From: an uncultured Paracoccaceae bacterium
GTDB taxonomy: Bacteria; Pseudomonadota; Alphaproteobacteria; Rhodobacterales; Rhodobacteraceae
Direction of reading: 5' to 3'
Assembly (NCBI GenBank): GCA_947488605.1
Contig: CANKZJ010000002.1
Coordinates: 372,001 to 436,000 of the forward strand
Length of the DNA: 64,000 nt
The first letter of the stretch is position 1. The number at the start of each line of letters is the position of its first letter. The notes below the pieces were generated by a model. The model was not told the origin of the DNA. It made no database searches and saw nothing but the letters and a program-made list of their open reading frames with translations. The position numbers and the translations under genes are program-made. Shown here one piece after another: positions 55,365-64,000 of the stretch.

Positions 55365-56528
55365 ATGTTCCATGCCGCGATGACCTTTGATCTGGGTGAG
55401 GACGTGAATGCGTTGCGCGATATGGTGCACGACTGGGCGCAGACGCGGGTCAAACCGATTGCCGGACAGATCGACAGTGACAACGTATTTCCCGCAGATC
55501 TATGGCAGGAAATGGGCGCACTAGGTTTGTTAGGCGTCACTGTGGACGAAACTTACGGCGGGGCAGGCATGTCCTATTTGGCGCATACTGTTGCTGTCGA
55601 AGAAATCGCACGTGCCAGCGCCTCTGTCAGCCTGTCTTATGGGGCGCATTCAAACCTTTGCGTCAACCAGATCAAGCTGAACGGCACCGCCGCGCAAAAA
55701 GAAAAATACCTGCCACGACTGGTATCAGGCGCGCACGTTGGCGCACTTGCCATGTCCGAGGCTGGCGCGGGGTCCGACGTAGTGTCGATGGCGTTGCGCG
55801 CGGAGAAACGCAATGATCACTACCGTCTAAACGGCAACAAATACTGGATCACCAATGGGCCCGATGCGGACACGCTTGTGGTCTATGCCAAGACCGACCC
55901 TGATGCGGGATCAAAGGGGATCACGGCATTCTTGATTGAAAAAGAGATGACCGGCTTCACTGCGTCACCGCATTTCGACAAGCTGGGGATGCGTGGATCA
56001 AACACAGCTGAGTTGATCTTTGATGATGTGGCAGTCCCTTTCGATAACGTGCTGGGCGAAGAGGGCGCAGGTGTGCGCGTTTTGATGTCGGGCCTTGATT
56101 ACGAGCGTGTTGTCTTGGCGGGTATTGGCCTTGGGATCATGGCCGCCTGCCTTGACGAGGTGATGCCGTATGTCAGCACACGCAAGCAATTCGGCGAGCC
56201 CATCGGGAACTTCCAACTGATGCAGGGCAAGATCGCGGATATGTACACCGCGATGAACTCCGCCCGTGCTTATGTCTACGAGGTCGCCAAAGCCTGTAAT
56301 CGTGGGACCGTGACGCGTCAGGACGCCGCCGCCTGCTGTCTTTATGCCAGCGAAGAGGCGATGAAACAGGCACACCAAGCGGTACAGGCGATGGGTGGGG
56401 CAGGTTTCCTGAATGACGCACCCGTTGCGCGCATCTTCCGTGATGCAAAGCTGATGGAGATCGGGGCAGGGACATCCGAGATCAGACGGATGCTGATCGG
56501 ACGCGAAATGATGGGGGCGATGGCGTGA
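55365..56528 (+). CDS. ivd: isovaleryl-CoA dehydrogenase
   Basis: A 387-residue acyl-CoA dehydrogenase that oxidises isovaleryl-CoA in leucine breakdown. FAD-binding ALAMSEAGAGSDV, NKYWITNGPDADTLVVYAKT and the IVD-specific catalytic glutamate in GLDYERVVLAG (helix G position) support the call rather than a fatty acyl dehydrogenase. The operon context with MCC, HMG-CoA lyase and a hydratase agrees. GAGG lies eight bases before the ATG; a second ATG at 55380 is possible. It overlaps the next gene by GTGA. Confidence 0.94.
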   Translation: MFHAAMTFDLGEDVNALRDMVHDWAQTRVKPIAGQIDSDNVFPADLWQEMGALGLLGVTVDETYGGAGMSYLAHTVAVEEIARASASVSLSYGAHSNLCVNQIKLNGTAAQKEKYLPRLVSGAHVGALAMSEAGAGSDVVSMALRAEKRNDHYRLNGNKYWITNGPDADTLVVYAKTDPDAGSKGITAFLIEKEMTGFTASPHFDKLGMRGSNTAELIFDDVAVPFDNVLGEEGAGVRVLMSGLDYERVVLAGIGLGIMAACLDEVMPYVSTRKQFGEPIGNFQLMQGKIADMYTAMNSARAYVYEVAKACNRGTVTRQDAAACCLYASEEAMKQAHQAVQAMGGAGFLNDAPVARIFRDAKLMEIGAGTSEIRRMLIGREMMGAMA

Positions 56529-56818
56529 GGCGCGCCTACTTCTTTCTGCCTATTGCCGGATTGGTTGCCTACGCGGGCTATCTTGGCTTTCAGCGTGGCC
56601 AACTGCCCACTGAAACCGAGATCATCAACCGCTATGCCGCCGCCTACTTGGCGACAGCGCCAGAGGGTGCCAACCCAACTGATTGCGCGGCCAGCCCGCA
56701 TCCGGATGAAACTGTGCGTATGGTGATCAATTGTGCGCATCCAAGTGGCGTGACGACGACGTACTTCGTCGGTCCGCGCGGCACAGCACTTGCGCAACCA
56801 CAAGGTCCATCCACATGA
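56525..56818 (+). CDS. small membrane-anchored protein of unknown function in the leucine operon
   Basis: A 97-residue protein with one N-terminal hydrophobic segment ([18 protein letters not shown], about 5-22) followed by a periplasmic or soluble tail with two Cys (TDCAAS and INCAHP) that could form a disulfide. I do not recognise it. The GTG start overlaps the ivd stop (GTGA) and its own stop overlaps the mccB start (ATGA), so it is tightly coupled to both and is very likely real. Confidence 0.7.
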   Translation: MRRAYFFLPIAGLVAYAGYLGFQRGQLPTETEIINRYAAAYLATAPEGANPTDCAASPHPDETVRMVINCAHPSGVTTTYFVGPRGTALAQPQGPST

Positions 56819-58377
56819 GCAATCGTAGTCTACATGAAGCCGCACTTGCCGAAGTAGCGTCCGTGGCTGGCATAGCTGCGCAGGGTGGCGGTGAGAAATC
56901 GCGTGCGCGTCATCTTTCGCGGGGAAAAATGTTGCCACGCGACCGTGTAGCGGGCTTGCTTGATCCCGGCAGTCCCTTTTTGGAAATCGGGGCAACAGCG
57001 GCGCATGGTCTTTATGATGGTGCTGCCCCTTGTGCCGGTGTGATTGCAGGCATCGGTTTGGTTCACGGCCAGCAGGTGATGGTGGTTTGTAATGATGCGA
57101 CGGTCAAAGGCGGGACTTACTACCCGATGACCGTGAAAAAGCATCTGCGCGCGCAAGAGATTGCGGAGGCCTGCCATTTGCCCTGCGTCTATCTGGTCGA
57201 TTCAGGTGGTGCGAACCTGCCAAATCAAGACGAGGTGTTCCCCGACCGCGATCACTTTGGGCGTATCTTTTATAATCAAGCGCAGATGTCGGCCAAAGGC
57301 ATCCCGCAGATCGCGGTTGTCATGGGGTCTTGTACGGCGGGCGGGGCCTATGTGCCTGCGATGGCGGATGTATCGATCATCGTGCGCGATCAGGGGACGA
57401 TTTTCTTGGCCGGACCACCGCTGGTTAAGGCAGCAACCGGGGAAGTCGTGTCAGCCGAAGATTTGGGTGGTGGTGATGTGCACACGCGCTTGTCTGGCGT
57501 GGCGGATTATCTTGCCGAAGATGACACGCATGCGTTGGCGTTGGCACGACAGGCCGTCAAGTCATGTAACATCGATAAAGCAATTACCCACAATAGGTTA
57601 CCGGCTGAACCTCCTGTCCTGGATCCCGATACACTTTTCGATGTCGTGCCGGCCGACCTGCGCACGCCTTACGACATCCGTGAGGTGATCAAGCGGGTCG
57701 TGGACGGATCGCGCTTTGACGAATTCAAGGCGCGGTTTGGTGAAACGCTCATTTGTGGGTTTGCCCATATCGACGGTTGGCCTTGCGGGATTATTGCGAA
57801 CAATGGGGTGTTGTTTTCCGAAAGCGCGCAAAAGGGTGCGCATTTTGTCGAGCTTTGCAGCCAGCGCAAAATCCCGTTGATCTTCTTGCAGAACGTGACG
57901 GGTTTCATGGTTGGTCAGAAATACGAGAATGAAGGGATCGCGCGGCATGGGGCCAAGATGGTGACAGCCGTGGCAACGACGAAAGTTCCAAAGATCACTT
58001 TGGTTGTTGGCGGATCATTCGGCGCTGGAAATTATGGCATGTCTGGAAGGGCTTACAGTCCGCATTTTATGTGGTCATGGCCCACGTCGCGCATCTCGGT
58101 CATGGGTGGCGAGCAAGCAGCAGGTGTTCTGGCGACAGTCAAGCGCGATGCGATGGAACGCGGCGGTGAAAGCTGGTCCGCCGAGGATGAGGCGGCTTTC
58201 AAACAGCCAACAATTGATATGTTTACCAAACAATCCCACCCGCTTTATGCCAGCGCGCGGCTTTGGGATGATGGCATCATCGACCCGCGCAAAAGCCGCG
58301 AAGTGCTGGCGTTGTCGCTGGCTGCGGCAATGAATACGCCAATAGAGGACACACGTTTTGGCGTGTTTCGGATGTGA
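56815..58377 (+). CDS. mccB: methylcrotonyl-CoA carboxylase beta subunit
   Basis: A 520-residue carboxyltransferase. [29 protein letters not shown] in the N domain and [15 protein letters not shown] plus [19 protein letters not shown] in the C domain are typical of MCC-beta rather than PCC. It transfers carboxyl from biotin to 3-methylcrotonyl-CoA. The ATG at 56815 overlaps the small gene's stop. Confidence 0.95.
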   Translation: MSNRSLHEAALAEVASVAGIAAQGGGEKSRARHLSRGKMLPRDRVAGLLDPGSPFLEIGATAAHGLYDGAAPCAGVIAGIGLVHGQQVMVVCNDATVKGGTYYPMTVKKHLRAQEIAEACHLPCVYLVDSGGANLPNQDEVFPDRDHFGRIFYNQAQMSAKGIPQIAVVMGSCTAGGAYVPAMADVSIIVRDQGTIFLAGPPLVKAATGEVVSAEDLGGGDVHTRLSGVADYLAEDDTHALALARQAVKSCNIDKAITHNRLPAEPPVLDPDTLFDVVPADLRTPYDIREVIKRVVDGSRFDEFKARFGETLICGFAHIDGWPCGIIANNGVLFSESAQKGAHFVELCSQRKIPLIFLQNVTGFMVGQKYENEGIARHGAKMVTAVATTKVPKITLVVGGSFGAGNYGMSGRAYSPHFMWSWPTSRISVMGGEQAAGVLATVKRDAMERGGESWSAEDEAAFKQPTIDMFTKQSHPLYASARLWDDGIIDPRKSREVLALSLAAAMNTPIEDTRFGVFRM

Positions 58378-58382
58378 TGGCG

Positions 58383-60293
58383 ATGTTTGAAAAAATCCTC
58401 ATCGCGAACAGGGGCGAAATCGCGTGCCGCATCATGCAGACCGTGCATGCGATGGGTGTTCGCACCGTCGCCGTTTATTCAGACGCGGATGCGCAATCAA
58501 AGCATGTCTTGACAGCTAGCGAGGCCGTCCGCCTTGGGCCCGCGCCGGTTGCGGACAGCTACTTGCGTGGTGATTTGATTATTGCGGCGGCATTGGCGAC
58601 AGGCGCGCAAGCAATTCATCCCGGTTATGGGTTTTTGTCTGAAAACCCCGCATTCGTCGAGGCTGTCGAGGCCGCAGGGTTATGTTTCATCGGCCCCTCC
58701 GCCAGTGCGATCCGCGCGATGGGGCTGAAAGACGCAGCCAAGGCTTTGATGACCCAAGCGGGAGTGCCTGTGGTGCCGGGGTATCATGGGGACGTCCAAG
58801 AGCCTGCGTTCTTGCAAGATCGCTCCGATGAGATTGGCTATCCAGTGCTGATCAAGGCTGTTGCAGGCGGCGGCGGTAAAGGCATGCGTGTTGTCGAAAA
58901 GGCAGAAGATTTCGCGGAAAACCTTGCGTCTGCACAGGCCGAAGCGCAAACCGCCTTTGGTAATCCAGATGTATTGATCGAGAAATACATCACATCACCG
59001 CGCCATATCGAGGTGCAGGTTTTTGGCGATGGCACGAATGCGGTGCATCTGTTCGAGCGTGATTGCTCGCTCCAACGGCGCCATCAAAAGGTGATCGAAG
59101 AGGCCCCAGCGCCGGGCATGACGGGTGACGTGCGCAAGGCAATGGGTGATGCGGCGGTAAAGGCCGCCAAGGCAATCGGCTATTCCGGCGCGGGAACAGT
59201 CGAATTCATTGTGGATTGTGCTGACGGGCTACGCGCCGATGGGTTCTGGTTCATGGAAATGAACACGCGGTTGCAGGTTGAACATCCCGTCACAGAAGCC
59301 ATCACAGGCATTGATCTGGTGGCGTGGCAATTGCGTGTTGCGGCAGGCGAGAATCTGCCAGCAACGCAGGATGATCTGACCATGACAGGTCATGCGTTCG
59401 AGGCCCGGCTTTATGCCGAGGATGTGCCTGCAGGGTTCTTACCAGCGACAGGGACGTTGGATCACCTGATCTTTCCACAAAATGCACGGATTGATAGCGG
59501 TGTGGGCGAAGGCGATACAATATCGCCGTGGTATGATCCGATGATCGCAAAATTGACCGTGCATGGGGCAGATCGGGCGACTGCATTGCAATCCCTTGCG
59601 TCGGCGCTGGACGCCACGCAGGTCGCGGGGACGGTCACCAATATTGATTTTCTGCGTCGCCTGGCGCGCGATCCTGATTTTATCTCTGGCACAGTCGATA
59701 CCGGATTGATTGCACGCAAATCAGAGGCTTTGTGCGCGGCTGCATCCCCGACGTTGCGCGATATCGCTATTGCGGCAGTGACGGCCGCAAACCTGCAAGA
59801 CGCGCCGCTGACAGGGTTTTCTCTGTGGGCGCCGCTTGACCGCGCGATCAGTCTTGGATGGGCAGGCGAGACAGTGGTTGCAAATCTGCGCGTGCACGGC
59901 CCGGACCGTTGCGATGTTACCTTACAAGATGAAACGGTGGAATTGATACGGCAGGGCGCGCATTGGGGTCTTGATGCACGACGTCACGGTCAATCTGTCA
60001 CGGTCTTTGGCGCGCAATCTATGACGTTTGAAGTGATTGATCCTCTTGCACGGCAGGGGATTGAGGCCGCAGGGGATCAGGTTCTCGCGCCTATGCCGGG
60101 CTTGGTGCGGGATGTTTGCATTGTGCCGGGTCAGACTGTGGTATCAGGTGATCGTTTGATTGTGCTGGAGGCAATGAAAATGGAACATGTGCTGCGTGCA
60201 CCGCGTGATGGCGTTGTTGCAAACGTGAACGTCGCGACTGGCGATCAGGTGACCGCCGGTGCCGTCTTGATAGGGTTGGAGACAGACGCATGA
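58383..60293 (+). CDS. mccA: methylcrotonyl-CoA carboxylase alpha subunit (biotin carboxylase and carrier)
   Basis: A 636-residue protein with a biotin carboxylase domain (about 1-450; FEKILIANRGEIACRI, AGGGGKGMRVV, HQKVIEEAPAP, MNTRLQVEHPVTE), a linker (BT) domain and a C-terminal biotinyl carrier with LEAMKMEHVL, the biotinylated Lys being about residue 599. Start choice is uncertain: GTG 58374 and ATG 58377 lie in frame just upstream; 58383 gives the family N-terminus. Confidence 0.94.
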   Translation: MFEKILIANRGEIACRIMQTVHAMGVRTVAVYSDADAQSKHVLTASEAVRLGPAPVADSYLRGDLIIAAALATGAQAIHPGYGFLSENPAFVEAVEAAGLCFIGPSASAIRAMGLKDAAKALMTQAGVPVVPGYHGDVQEPAFLQDRSDEIGYPVLIKAVAGGGGKGMRVVEKAEDFAENLASAQAEAQTAFGNPDVLIEKYITSPRHIEVQVFGDGTNAVHLFERDCSLQRRHQKVIEEAPAPGMTGDVRKAMGDAAVKAAKAIGYSGAGTVEFIVDCADGLRADGFWFMEMNTRLQVEHPVTEAITGIDLVAWQLRVAAGENLPATQDDLTMTGHAFEARLYAEDVPAGFLPATGTLDHLIFPQNARIDSGVGEGDTISPWYDPMIAKLTVHGADRATALQSLASALDATQVAGTVTNIDFLRRLARDPDFISGTVDTGLIARKSEALCAAASPTLRDIAIAAVTAANLQDAPLTGFSLWAPLDRAISLGWAGETVVANLRVHGPDRCDVTLQDETVELIRQGAHWGLDARRHGQSVTVFGAQSMTFEVIDPLARQGIEAAGDQVLAPMPGLVRDVCIVPGQTVVSGDRLIVLEAMKMEHVLRAPRDGVVANVNVATGDQVTAGAVLIGLETDA

Positions 60294-60940
60294 TCCGTTT
60301 GCATCATTGTCCGCAAACACGCTCAATGCGCAGTCTTTGGCTGTTGCACGAGTTGGGTGTCGATTTCGAAGTCGAGACCTATCCCTTTGATAAAACGCTC
60401 CGCCAAGAGCCATATCGCAAACTCAATCCGACCGGACGGGTGCCCACATTAGAGATCGGTGATGTGGTCCTGACCGAAAGCGGTGCGATTGCAGAGTATC
60501 TGTGCGAGCAATTTCCCGAAGCGGGCTTGGGTCGAGACCCAAGTCACTTCGAGCGCGCGGCGTGGCTCAACTGGATACATTTTGCCGAAACGATCAGTCA
60601 GCACACCGCCGCACTGACCCAACAGCATGTAGCGCTTTATGATGATGCGATGCGCTCACCGATCATCATGCAACTGGAAGCGAAGCGTTTGGCAAAGACG
60701 CTTGCGACTGTTGATGCAGCACTGCAAGGGCCGTCACTGCTTGCGTCGTTTTCGGCGGCCGACATTGGCGTGGGGCAGGCGGTCTATATGGCGCAACACT
60801 TTGTTGAGCTGACGCCGTTTCCAAAGCTGAAGACGTGGTTCAATGGGCTATCGGCCCGCGACGCATTTCAGAAATCTTTGCCGGGTGACACCCGGCTCTA
60901 TGCGCGCGATTTCTATGCGCCTTGGCCCGTGCCGGAATGA
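60290..60940 (+). CDS. glutathione S-transferase family protein
   Basis: A 216-residue protein with a thioredoxin-like N domain (RLHHCPQTRSMRSLWLLHELG; TGRVPTLEIGDVVLTESGAIAEYL with the glutathione-binding ES) and an all-helical C domain (VGQAVYMAQHFVEL). Its role in leucine catabolism is not established; a detoxifying role or maleylacetoacetate-isomerase-like side function is possible. It overlaps mccA by ATGA and lies 10 bases before the HMG-CoA lyase. Confidence 0.85.
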   Translation: MIRLHHCPQTRSMRSLWLLHELGVDFEVETYPFDKTLRQEPYRKLNPTGRVPTLEIGDVVLTESGAIAEYLCEQFPEAGLGRDPSHFERAAWLNWIHFAETISQHTAALTQQHVALYDDAMRSPIIMQLEAKRLAKTLATVDAALQGPSLLASFSAADIGVGQAVYMAQHFVELTPFPKLKTWFNGLSARDAFQKSLPGDTRLYARDFYAPWPVPE

Positions 60941-60950
60941 GACTGCGCTG

Positions 60951-61811
60951 ATGTCAGAATTTGTGCGCATCCATGAAGTTGGCCCGCGTGACGGCTTGCA
61001 AAATGAGACCCGCATCATCGATGTGGCACAAAAGGTGGCGTTGATTGATCTGCTGGCACAATCCGGCTTGTCGCATATCGAGGTCGGCAGTTTTGTCAGC
61101 CCCAAGTGGGTGCCACAAATGGCTGACAGTGATCGCGTTCTGGCGCAGATCACCCCAATGCATGATGTGCGCTACGCGGTCTTGGTGCCGAACATGCGCG
61201 GGTGGGAGGCCCTTGCCGCGGCGCGTGTGAGCGGTGTGCGGTACGAAGTTGCTGTCTTCATCTCCGCCTCCGAGGGGTTTTCACAAAGCAATTTGAATTG
61301 TTCAATTGCCCAATCAATTGACCGATTGAAGCCTGTCGTGGCCGCGGCATTAGGCGCTGATGTAGCGCTGCGAGGGTACGTCTCTTGTGTCACCGATTGC
61401 CCATTTGATGGACCGACCAGCCCCGCGCAGGTTACCGATGTCGTCAGACGTCTACGTGAGGTGGCACCAATGCCAGTCTCTTTGGGCGATACGCTTGGCA
61501 AGGCCACACCCGAACGGGTGCAGGCAATGCTGGAAGATGTGCTTGGCGCGGTTCCACCGGATCAGCTGGCGGGTCACTTTCATGATACCGGCGGTCAGGC
61601 GTTAAGAAATATCGAGGTCTCGCTGGCCTTAGGTTTGCGTGATTTTGACAGTGCCGTCGGTGGGCTGGGGGGCTGTCCTTATGCGCCGGGCGCGCCGGGC
61701 AATGTGGCGACCGAAGCTGTTGTCGCGTTGTTGGATCGTCTTGGGTATCAAACAGGCGTCGATCCAGATGTGATTGCACAAGCCGCCGAGATGGCAAAGG
61801 GAATGCGATGA
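60951..61811 (+). CDS. hmgL: hydroxymethylglutaryl-CoA lyase
   Basis: A 286-residue TIM-barrel enzyme that splits HMG-CoA into acetyl-CoA and acetoacetate. EVGPRDGLQNE at the N-terminus holds catalytic Arg-Asp residues; GHFHDTGGQAL contains metal-binding His; GGLGGCPYAPGAPGN carries the conserved Cys of the flexible loop. ATG 60951 lies 10 bases after the GST stop and probably depends on coupling, since no clear Shine-Dalgarno is seen. Confidence 0.93.
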   Translation: MSEFVRIHEVGPRDGLQNETRIIDVAQKVALIDLLAQSGLSHIEVGSFVSPKWVPQMADSDRVLAQITPMHDVRYAVLVPNMRGWEALAAARVSGVRYEVAVFISASEGFSQSNLNCSIAQSIDRLKPVVAAALGADVALRGYVSCVTDCPFDGPTSPAQVTDVVRRLREVAPMPVSLGDTLGKATPERVQAMLEDVLGAVPPDQLAGHFHDTGGQALRNIEVSLALGLRDFDSAVGGLGGCPYAPGAPGNVATEAVVALLDRLGYQTGVDPDVIAQAAEMAKGMR

Positions 61812-62587
61812 TAGAACTCGATATCGATACGCGCGGCATCGCGACGCTGACATTGGCGCGGCCGGAAAAGCATAACGCGTTGTCGCAAGCGTTGATCGTC
61901 GCGTTGCATGAGGCGGCGGATCGGATCGCAGCCGACCATAATATTCGCGTTGTGGTTCTTGCCAGTGCGGGTGCTTCGTTTTGTGCAGGTGGTGATCTGG
62001 CATGGATGCGCGCACAAATGGCAGGGGATGACACTATGCGGCGTCACGCGGCCAGCGCGTTGGCTCGCATGTTGGGCGCATTAAATGCTTTGCCGCAGCC
62101 TTTGATCGGCCGGGTGCATGGGAACGCGTTTGGTGGTGGTGTTGGGCTGGCCTGCGTCTGTGACGTTGTTGTCGCTGCTGATCATGTGCAATTCGGGCTG
62201 ACGGAAACCAGACTGGGACTGATCCCCGCAACCATCGGCCCATACGTAGTGGCCCGGATGGGTGCAGCCCGTGCGCGCCGTGTCTTTATGTCGGGCCGCA
62301 TTTTTGACGCGTCCGAGGCGATGTCACTTGGCATCATTGCCAAGGCTGTTCCAGCTCGCGACCTTGATACAGCGATAGAGGCCGAAGTGATCCCTTATCT
62401 GGAATGTGCACCCGGCGCGGTGATCGCGGCAAAGGCGTATGCGCGCAGTTTAGAGCCTGTCATCGACGAATCGGTAATTCTGCGCTCAATTGAGGCGCTT
62501 ATGGCACAATGGGACACAGATGAGGCAGAAGAAGGCATTTCTGCCTTTTTTGAGCGACAAAAGCCCCATTGGGCCGTTAACGATTAG
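61808..62587 (+). CDS. liuC: methylglutaconyl-CoA hydratase (enoyl-CoA hydratase/isomerase family)
   Basis: A 259-residue crotonase-fold enzyme. The first oxyanion-hole block is ASAGASFCAGGDLAWM and the second GRVHGNAFGGGVGLACVCD; ETRLGLIPATIGPYVVARMG is typical of the family. Place in the operon after HMG-CoA lyase indicates methylglutaconyl-CoA hydration to HMG-CoA. It overlaps hmgL by ATGA. A GTTAAC-N5-GTTAAC repeat spans its stop codon. Confidence 0.88.
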   Translation: MIELDIDTRGIATLTLARPEKHNALSQALIVALHEAADRIAADHNIRVVVLASAGASFCAGGDLAWMRAQMAGDDTMRRHAASALARMLGALNALPQPLIGRVHGNAFGGGVGLACVCDVVVAADHVQFGLTETRLGLIPATIGPYVVARMGAARARRVFMSGRIFDASEAMSLGIIAKAVPARDLDTAIEAEVIPYLECAPGAVIAAKAYARSLEPVIDESVILRSIEALMAQWDTDEAEEGISAFFERQKPHWAVND

Positions 62588-62671
62588 TTAACTCTTATCA
62601 GACTTGCCAAATTAACGTCTCACTTCTGACGGATTTCCAAGGGCATCTTAATAGGGTGTTAGGAGATCGCT

Positions 62672-63613
62672 ATGCTTTTTGAATGGCCTACAACAGCGCA
62701 AGTATTTTACCGGATCATGCGCCTGCGTCGCTTGATCGCCGTGGCAGCCATGCTGCCGGTGATGGTGATATTGGGTGTGTCGCTCTTTGATCCTGCGGTG
62801 CTTTCGCCGCTCTACGCATCTGTCGCATCTCTTGCAGTCGTCGCCTTGGTTGCGGGGCACGTTGTGTTGTTCCCCAATGTGACGCTTGAAACGATTAGCC
62901 TTTCACTTGCCGTTACCTTTCTTGTTGTTTCAATGCCGGTCGTCAAAATCCTGTCGTCATGGGCACCTGCCGAACAACAATCCGGCGCTTTGGTGCTTTT
63001 GATCGGTTTGGCAGTTGCCGTTACCGGTGTTTTCCTTGCAGTTTTCGAATTTGTCTTGAACGCGCTGGCTTATGTTGGTCCAAAATTGCGCGTTAGACTG
63101 AAGACCAGCCTGACATTGCCTTGCTCGGCACAGGTGCTGCAACGCCAATGCGCCTTGCGGCCAGACACCCGCCGGGGCCGTGTTTTGAGCGGTTCAGCAG
63201 ACGAAAACGGTTTCTTTGAAGTTGCTGTGGTCTCCCCACACACCGCTGATCCAGACAACGCAGACCAGCCATTGGTTGTTAAGGTCGACGCGAAAGTTTT
63301 GAACTCTTCACCCTCCCAGCATGACGTGATGATCGTCCTGCGCAACGGTTCCGTGACGGTGACGTCCCAAACGTTTGAAGCCACCAAAGGTGGCTGCCGC
63401 GTCGAGGTGTCCGATATGCCAGGTGATTTCACCTTTGGCATGCATGCCTTGTTCTGGCTGACAGACCAACAAGCCGACAACCTGACCGAGATGTCAGACG
63501 TCATCTTGGGTCATGAAGGCCGTGCAAATGGACTGGCGCATGGCGTGTCTATGCTTTCTGTTGCTGGTGCGATTTTGTCGCCGCAGCAGCCTGTTGCGAC
63601 CCGCGCAAAATAA
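62672..63613 (+). CDS. uncharacterised four-helix membrane protein
   Basis: A 313-residue protein with four hydrophobic helices in the first half (about 18-40, 46-70, 74-93 and 102-128) and a soluble C-terminal half (about 135-313) with alternating hydrophobic residues suggestive of beta structure (ENGFFEVAVVS, PLVVKVDAKVL, VMIVLRNGSVTVTS). Three Cys lie in that half. I do not recognise the family. TTAGGAGAT precedes the ATG. It is transcribed toward nuoA, 121 bp upstream of it, but a separate nuo promoter lies between. Confidence 0.65.
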   Translation: MLFEWPTTAQVFYRIMRLRRLIAVAAMLPVMVILGVSLFDPAVLSPLYASVASLAVVALVAGHVVLFPNVTLETISLSLAVTFLVVSMPVVKILSSWAPAEQQSGALVLLIGLAVAVTGVFLAVFEFVLNALAYVGPKLRVRLKTSLTLPCSAQVLQRQCALRPDTRRGRVLSGSADENGFFEVAVVSPHTADPDNADQPLVVKVDAKVLNSSPSQHDVMIVLRNGSVTVTSQTFEATKGGCRVEVSDMPGDFTFGMHALFWLTDQQADNLTEMSDVILGHEGRANGLAHGVSMLSVAGAILSPQQPVATRAK

Positions 63614-63649
63614 TCTCTCGAAAATACGGTTCTGCGACATCGCCGTTGG

Positions 63650-63678
63650 TTGACCCTTTGGGATGTCAACGGTATGCA
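63650..63678 (+). promoter_or_regulatory. candidate promoter of the nuo operon
   Basis: TTGACC at 63650-63655 and TATGCA at 63673-63678 are separated by 17 bp, a good sigma-70-type arrangement. The -35 lies inside a dyad, GTTGAC (63649-63654) facing GTCAAC (63665-63670), that may serve as an operator. The predicted start is about 50 bases before nuoA. Confidence 0.55.
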
Positions 63679-63734
63679 TCCTTTAGCTTAAAGACGGTTT
63701 GCTTTTGCGTAGGCCGAGTGGAAAGGAACGCACC

Positions 63735-64000
63735 TTGCAGGACATGCTATCCGAATACCTGCCGATCATGATTTTCTTGGGACTTGCGATTGCGCTGGGC
63801 CTGATCCTGATCATTGCTGCAGCGGTTATTGCGGTGCGCAACCCTGACCCGGAAAAAGTATCAGCCTACGAGTGTGGATTTAACGCGTTTGATGACGCCC
63901 GCATGAAGTTTGATGTGCGGTTCTATCTTGTCGCGATCCTGTTCATCATCTTTGATCTTGAAGTGGCGTTCTTGTTCCCTTGGGCTGTTGCGTTCCAAGA
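63735..64000 (+). CDS. nuoA: NADH-quinone oxidoreductase subunit A (cut by window end)
   Basis: The visible 88 codons encode the NuoA membrane subunit of complex [18 protein letters not shown] is helix 1, then [48 protein letters not shown] covers the conserved quinone-site loop and helix 2. TTG at 63735 has AAAGGA seven bases before it and is preferred; ATG at 63744 is in frame. The gene continues beyond position 64000, likely followed by the other nuo genes. Confidence 0.95.
   Translation, partial: MQDMLSEYLPIMIFLGLAIALGLILIIAAAVIAVRNPDPEKVSAYECGFNAFDDARMKFDVRFYLVAILFIIFDLEVAFLFPWAVAFQ

Noticed and set aside
1-64000. Mobile elements, prophage, toxin-antitoxin or CRISPR arrays
   Set aside because: No transposase, integrase, terminal inverted repeat pair, regularly spaced repeats or phage genes were seen; all large frames belong to ordinary chromosomal families.

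Overview
The window is ordinary, gene-dense chromosome of an alphaproteobacterium, most likely a marine Rhodobacteraceae (Roseobacter-group) species. The grounds are moderately high G+C, tight operons with ATGA/GTGA stop-start overlaps, and the gene set: a GcvT-type methylamine dehydrogenase, a TRAP transporter, sitABCD, a full leucine-degradation operon, kynureninase, proton-translocating transhydrogenase, and the start of a nuo operon. I see no insertion sequence, prophage, CRISPR array, rRNA or integrase; one tRNA gene is present. The genus is inference.

Layout, left to right. 1-3.9 kb: two flavin amine oxidoreductases on the minus strand (the first lacks only a few C-terminal residues at the window edge). 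4.1 kb: tRNA-Ser(UGA). 4.3-10.4 kb: a small lipoprotein, then a plus-strand housekeeping run of SPOR lipoprotein, dacF-type D-Ala-D-Ala carboxypeptidase, tmk, holB, tatD and an MBL-fold hydrolase. 10.4-15.7 kb: an AEC carrier and an RND efflux pair. 15.8-19.3 kb: the sitABCD Mn/Fe importer behind two Fur/Mur-like operators. 19.4-21.6 kb: a sugar isomerase and a Gfo/Idh/MocA dehydrogenase. 21.6-25.5 kb: a minus-strand pqiA-pqiA-pqiB-pqiC lipid-transport operon. 25.6-29.3 kb: a fumarylpyruvate-hydrolase-like enzyme and a DctPQM TRAP system.

29.3-33.8 kb: a P-loop kinase, a YihY membrane protein, then kynU, a DUF1304 protein and an SDR on the minus strand, and a divergent ICMT-like methyltransferase. 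33.9-37.1 kb: pntA-pntB with a promoter, an upstream palindrome and a strong terminator. 37.1-46.4 kb: a patatin-like lipase, a five-gene peptide ABC importer (minus), and divergent argE-like and hipO-like M20 hydrolases; the divergent gap carries a cluster of TTTGC/GCAAA half-sites. 46.6-52.6 kb: moaA, a lipoprotein, and the glmU-glmS-PPOX-alkD operon. 52.7-55.3 kb: a HAD phosphatase, a DegT/StrS aminotransferase and a SAP/DUF6434 protein.

55.4-62.6 kb: a liu-type leucine catabolism operon (isovaleryl-CoA dehydrogenase, small membrane protein, MCC beta, MCC alpha, GST, HMG-CoA lyase, methylglutaconyl-CoA hydratase), with a promoter and a TGAAC-N4-GTTCA operator in front. 62.7-64 kb: an uncharacterised four-helix membrane protein and then nuoA, cut by the window end.

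I found no convincing wholly new system. The least explained pieces are the small membrane protein inside the liu operon (56525-56818), the membrane protein before nuoA (62672-63613), an orphan-looking palindrome before pntA, the half-site cluster at 43977-44025, and the altered proton-relay residues of the RND permease.
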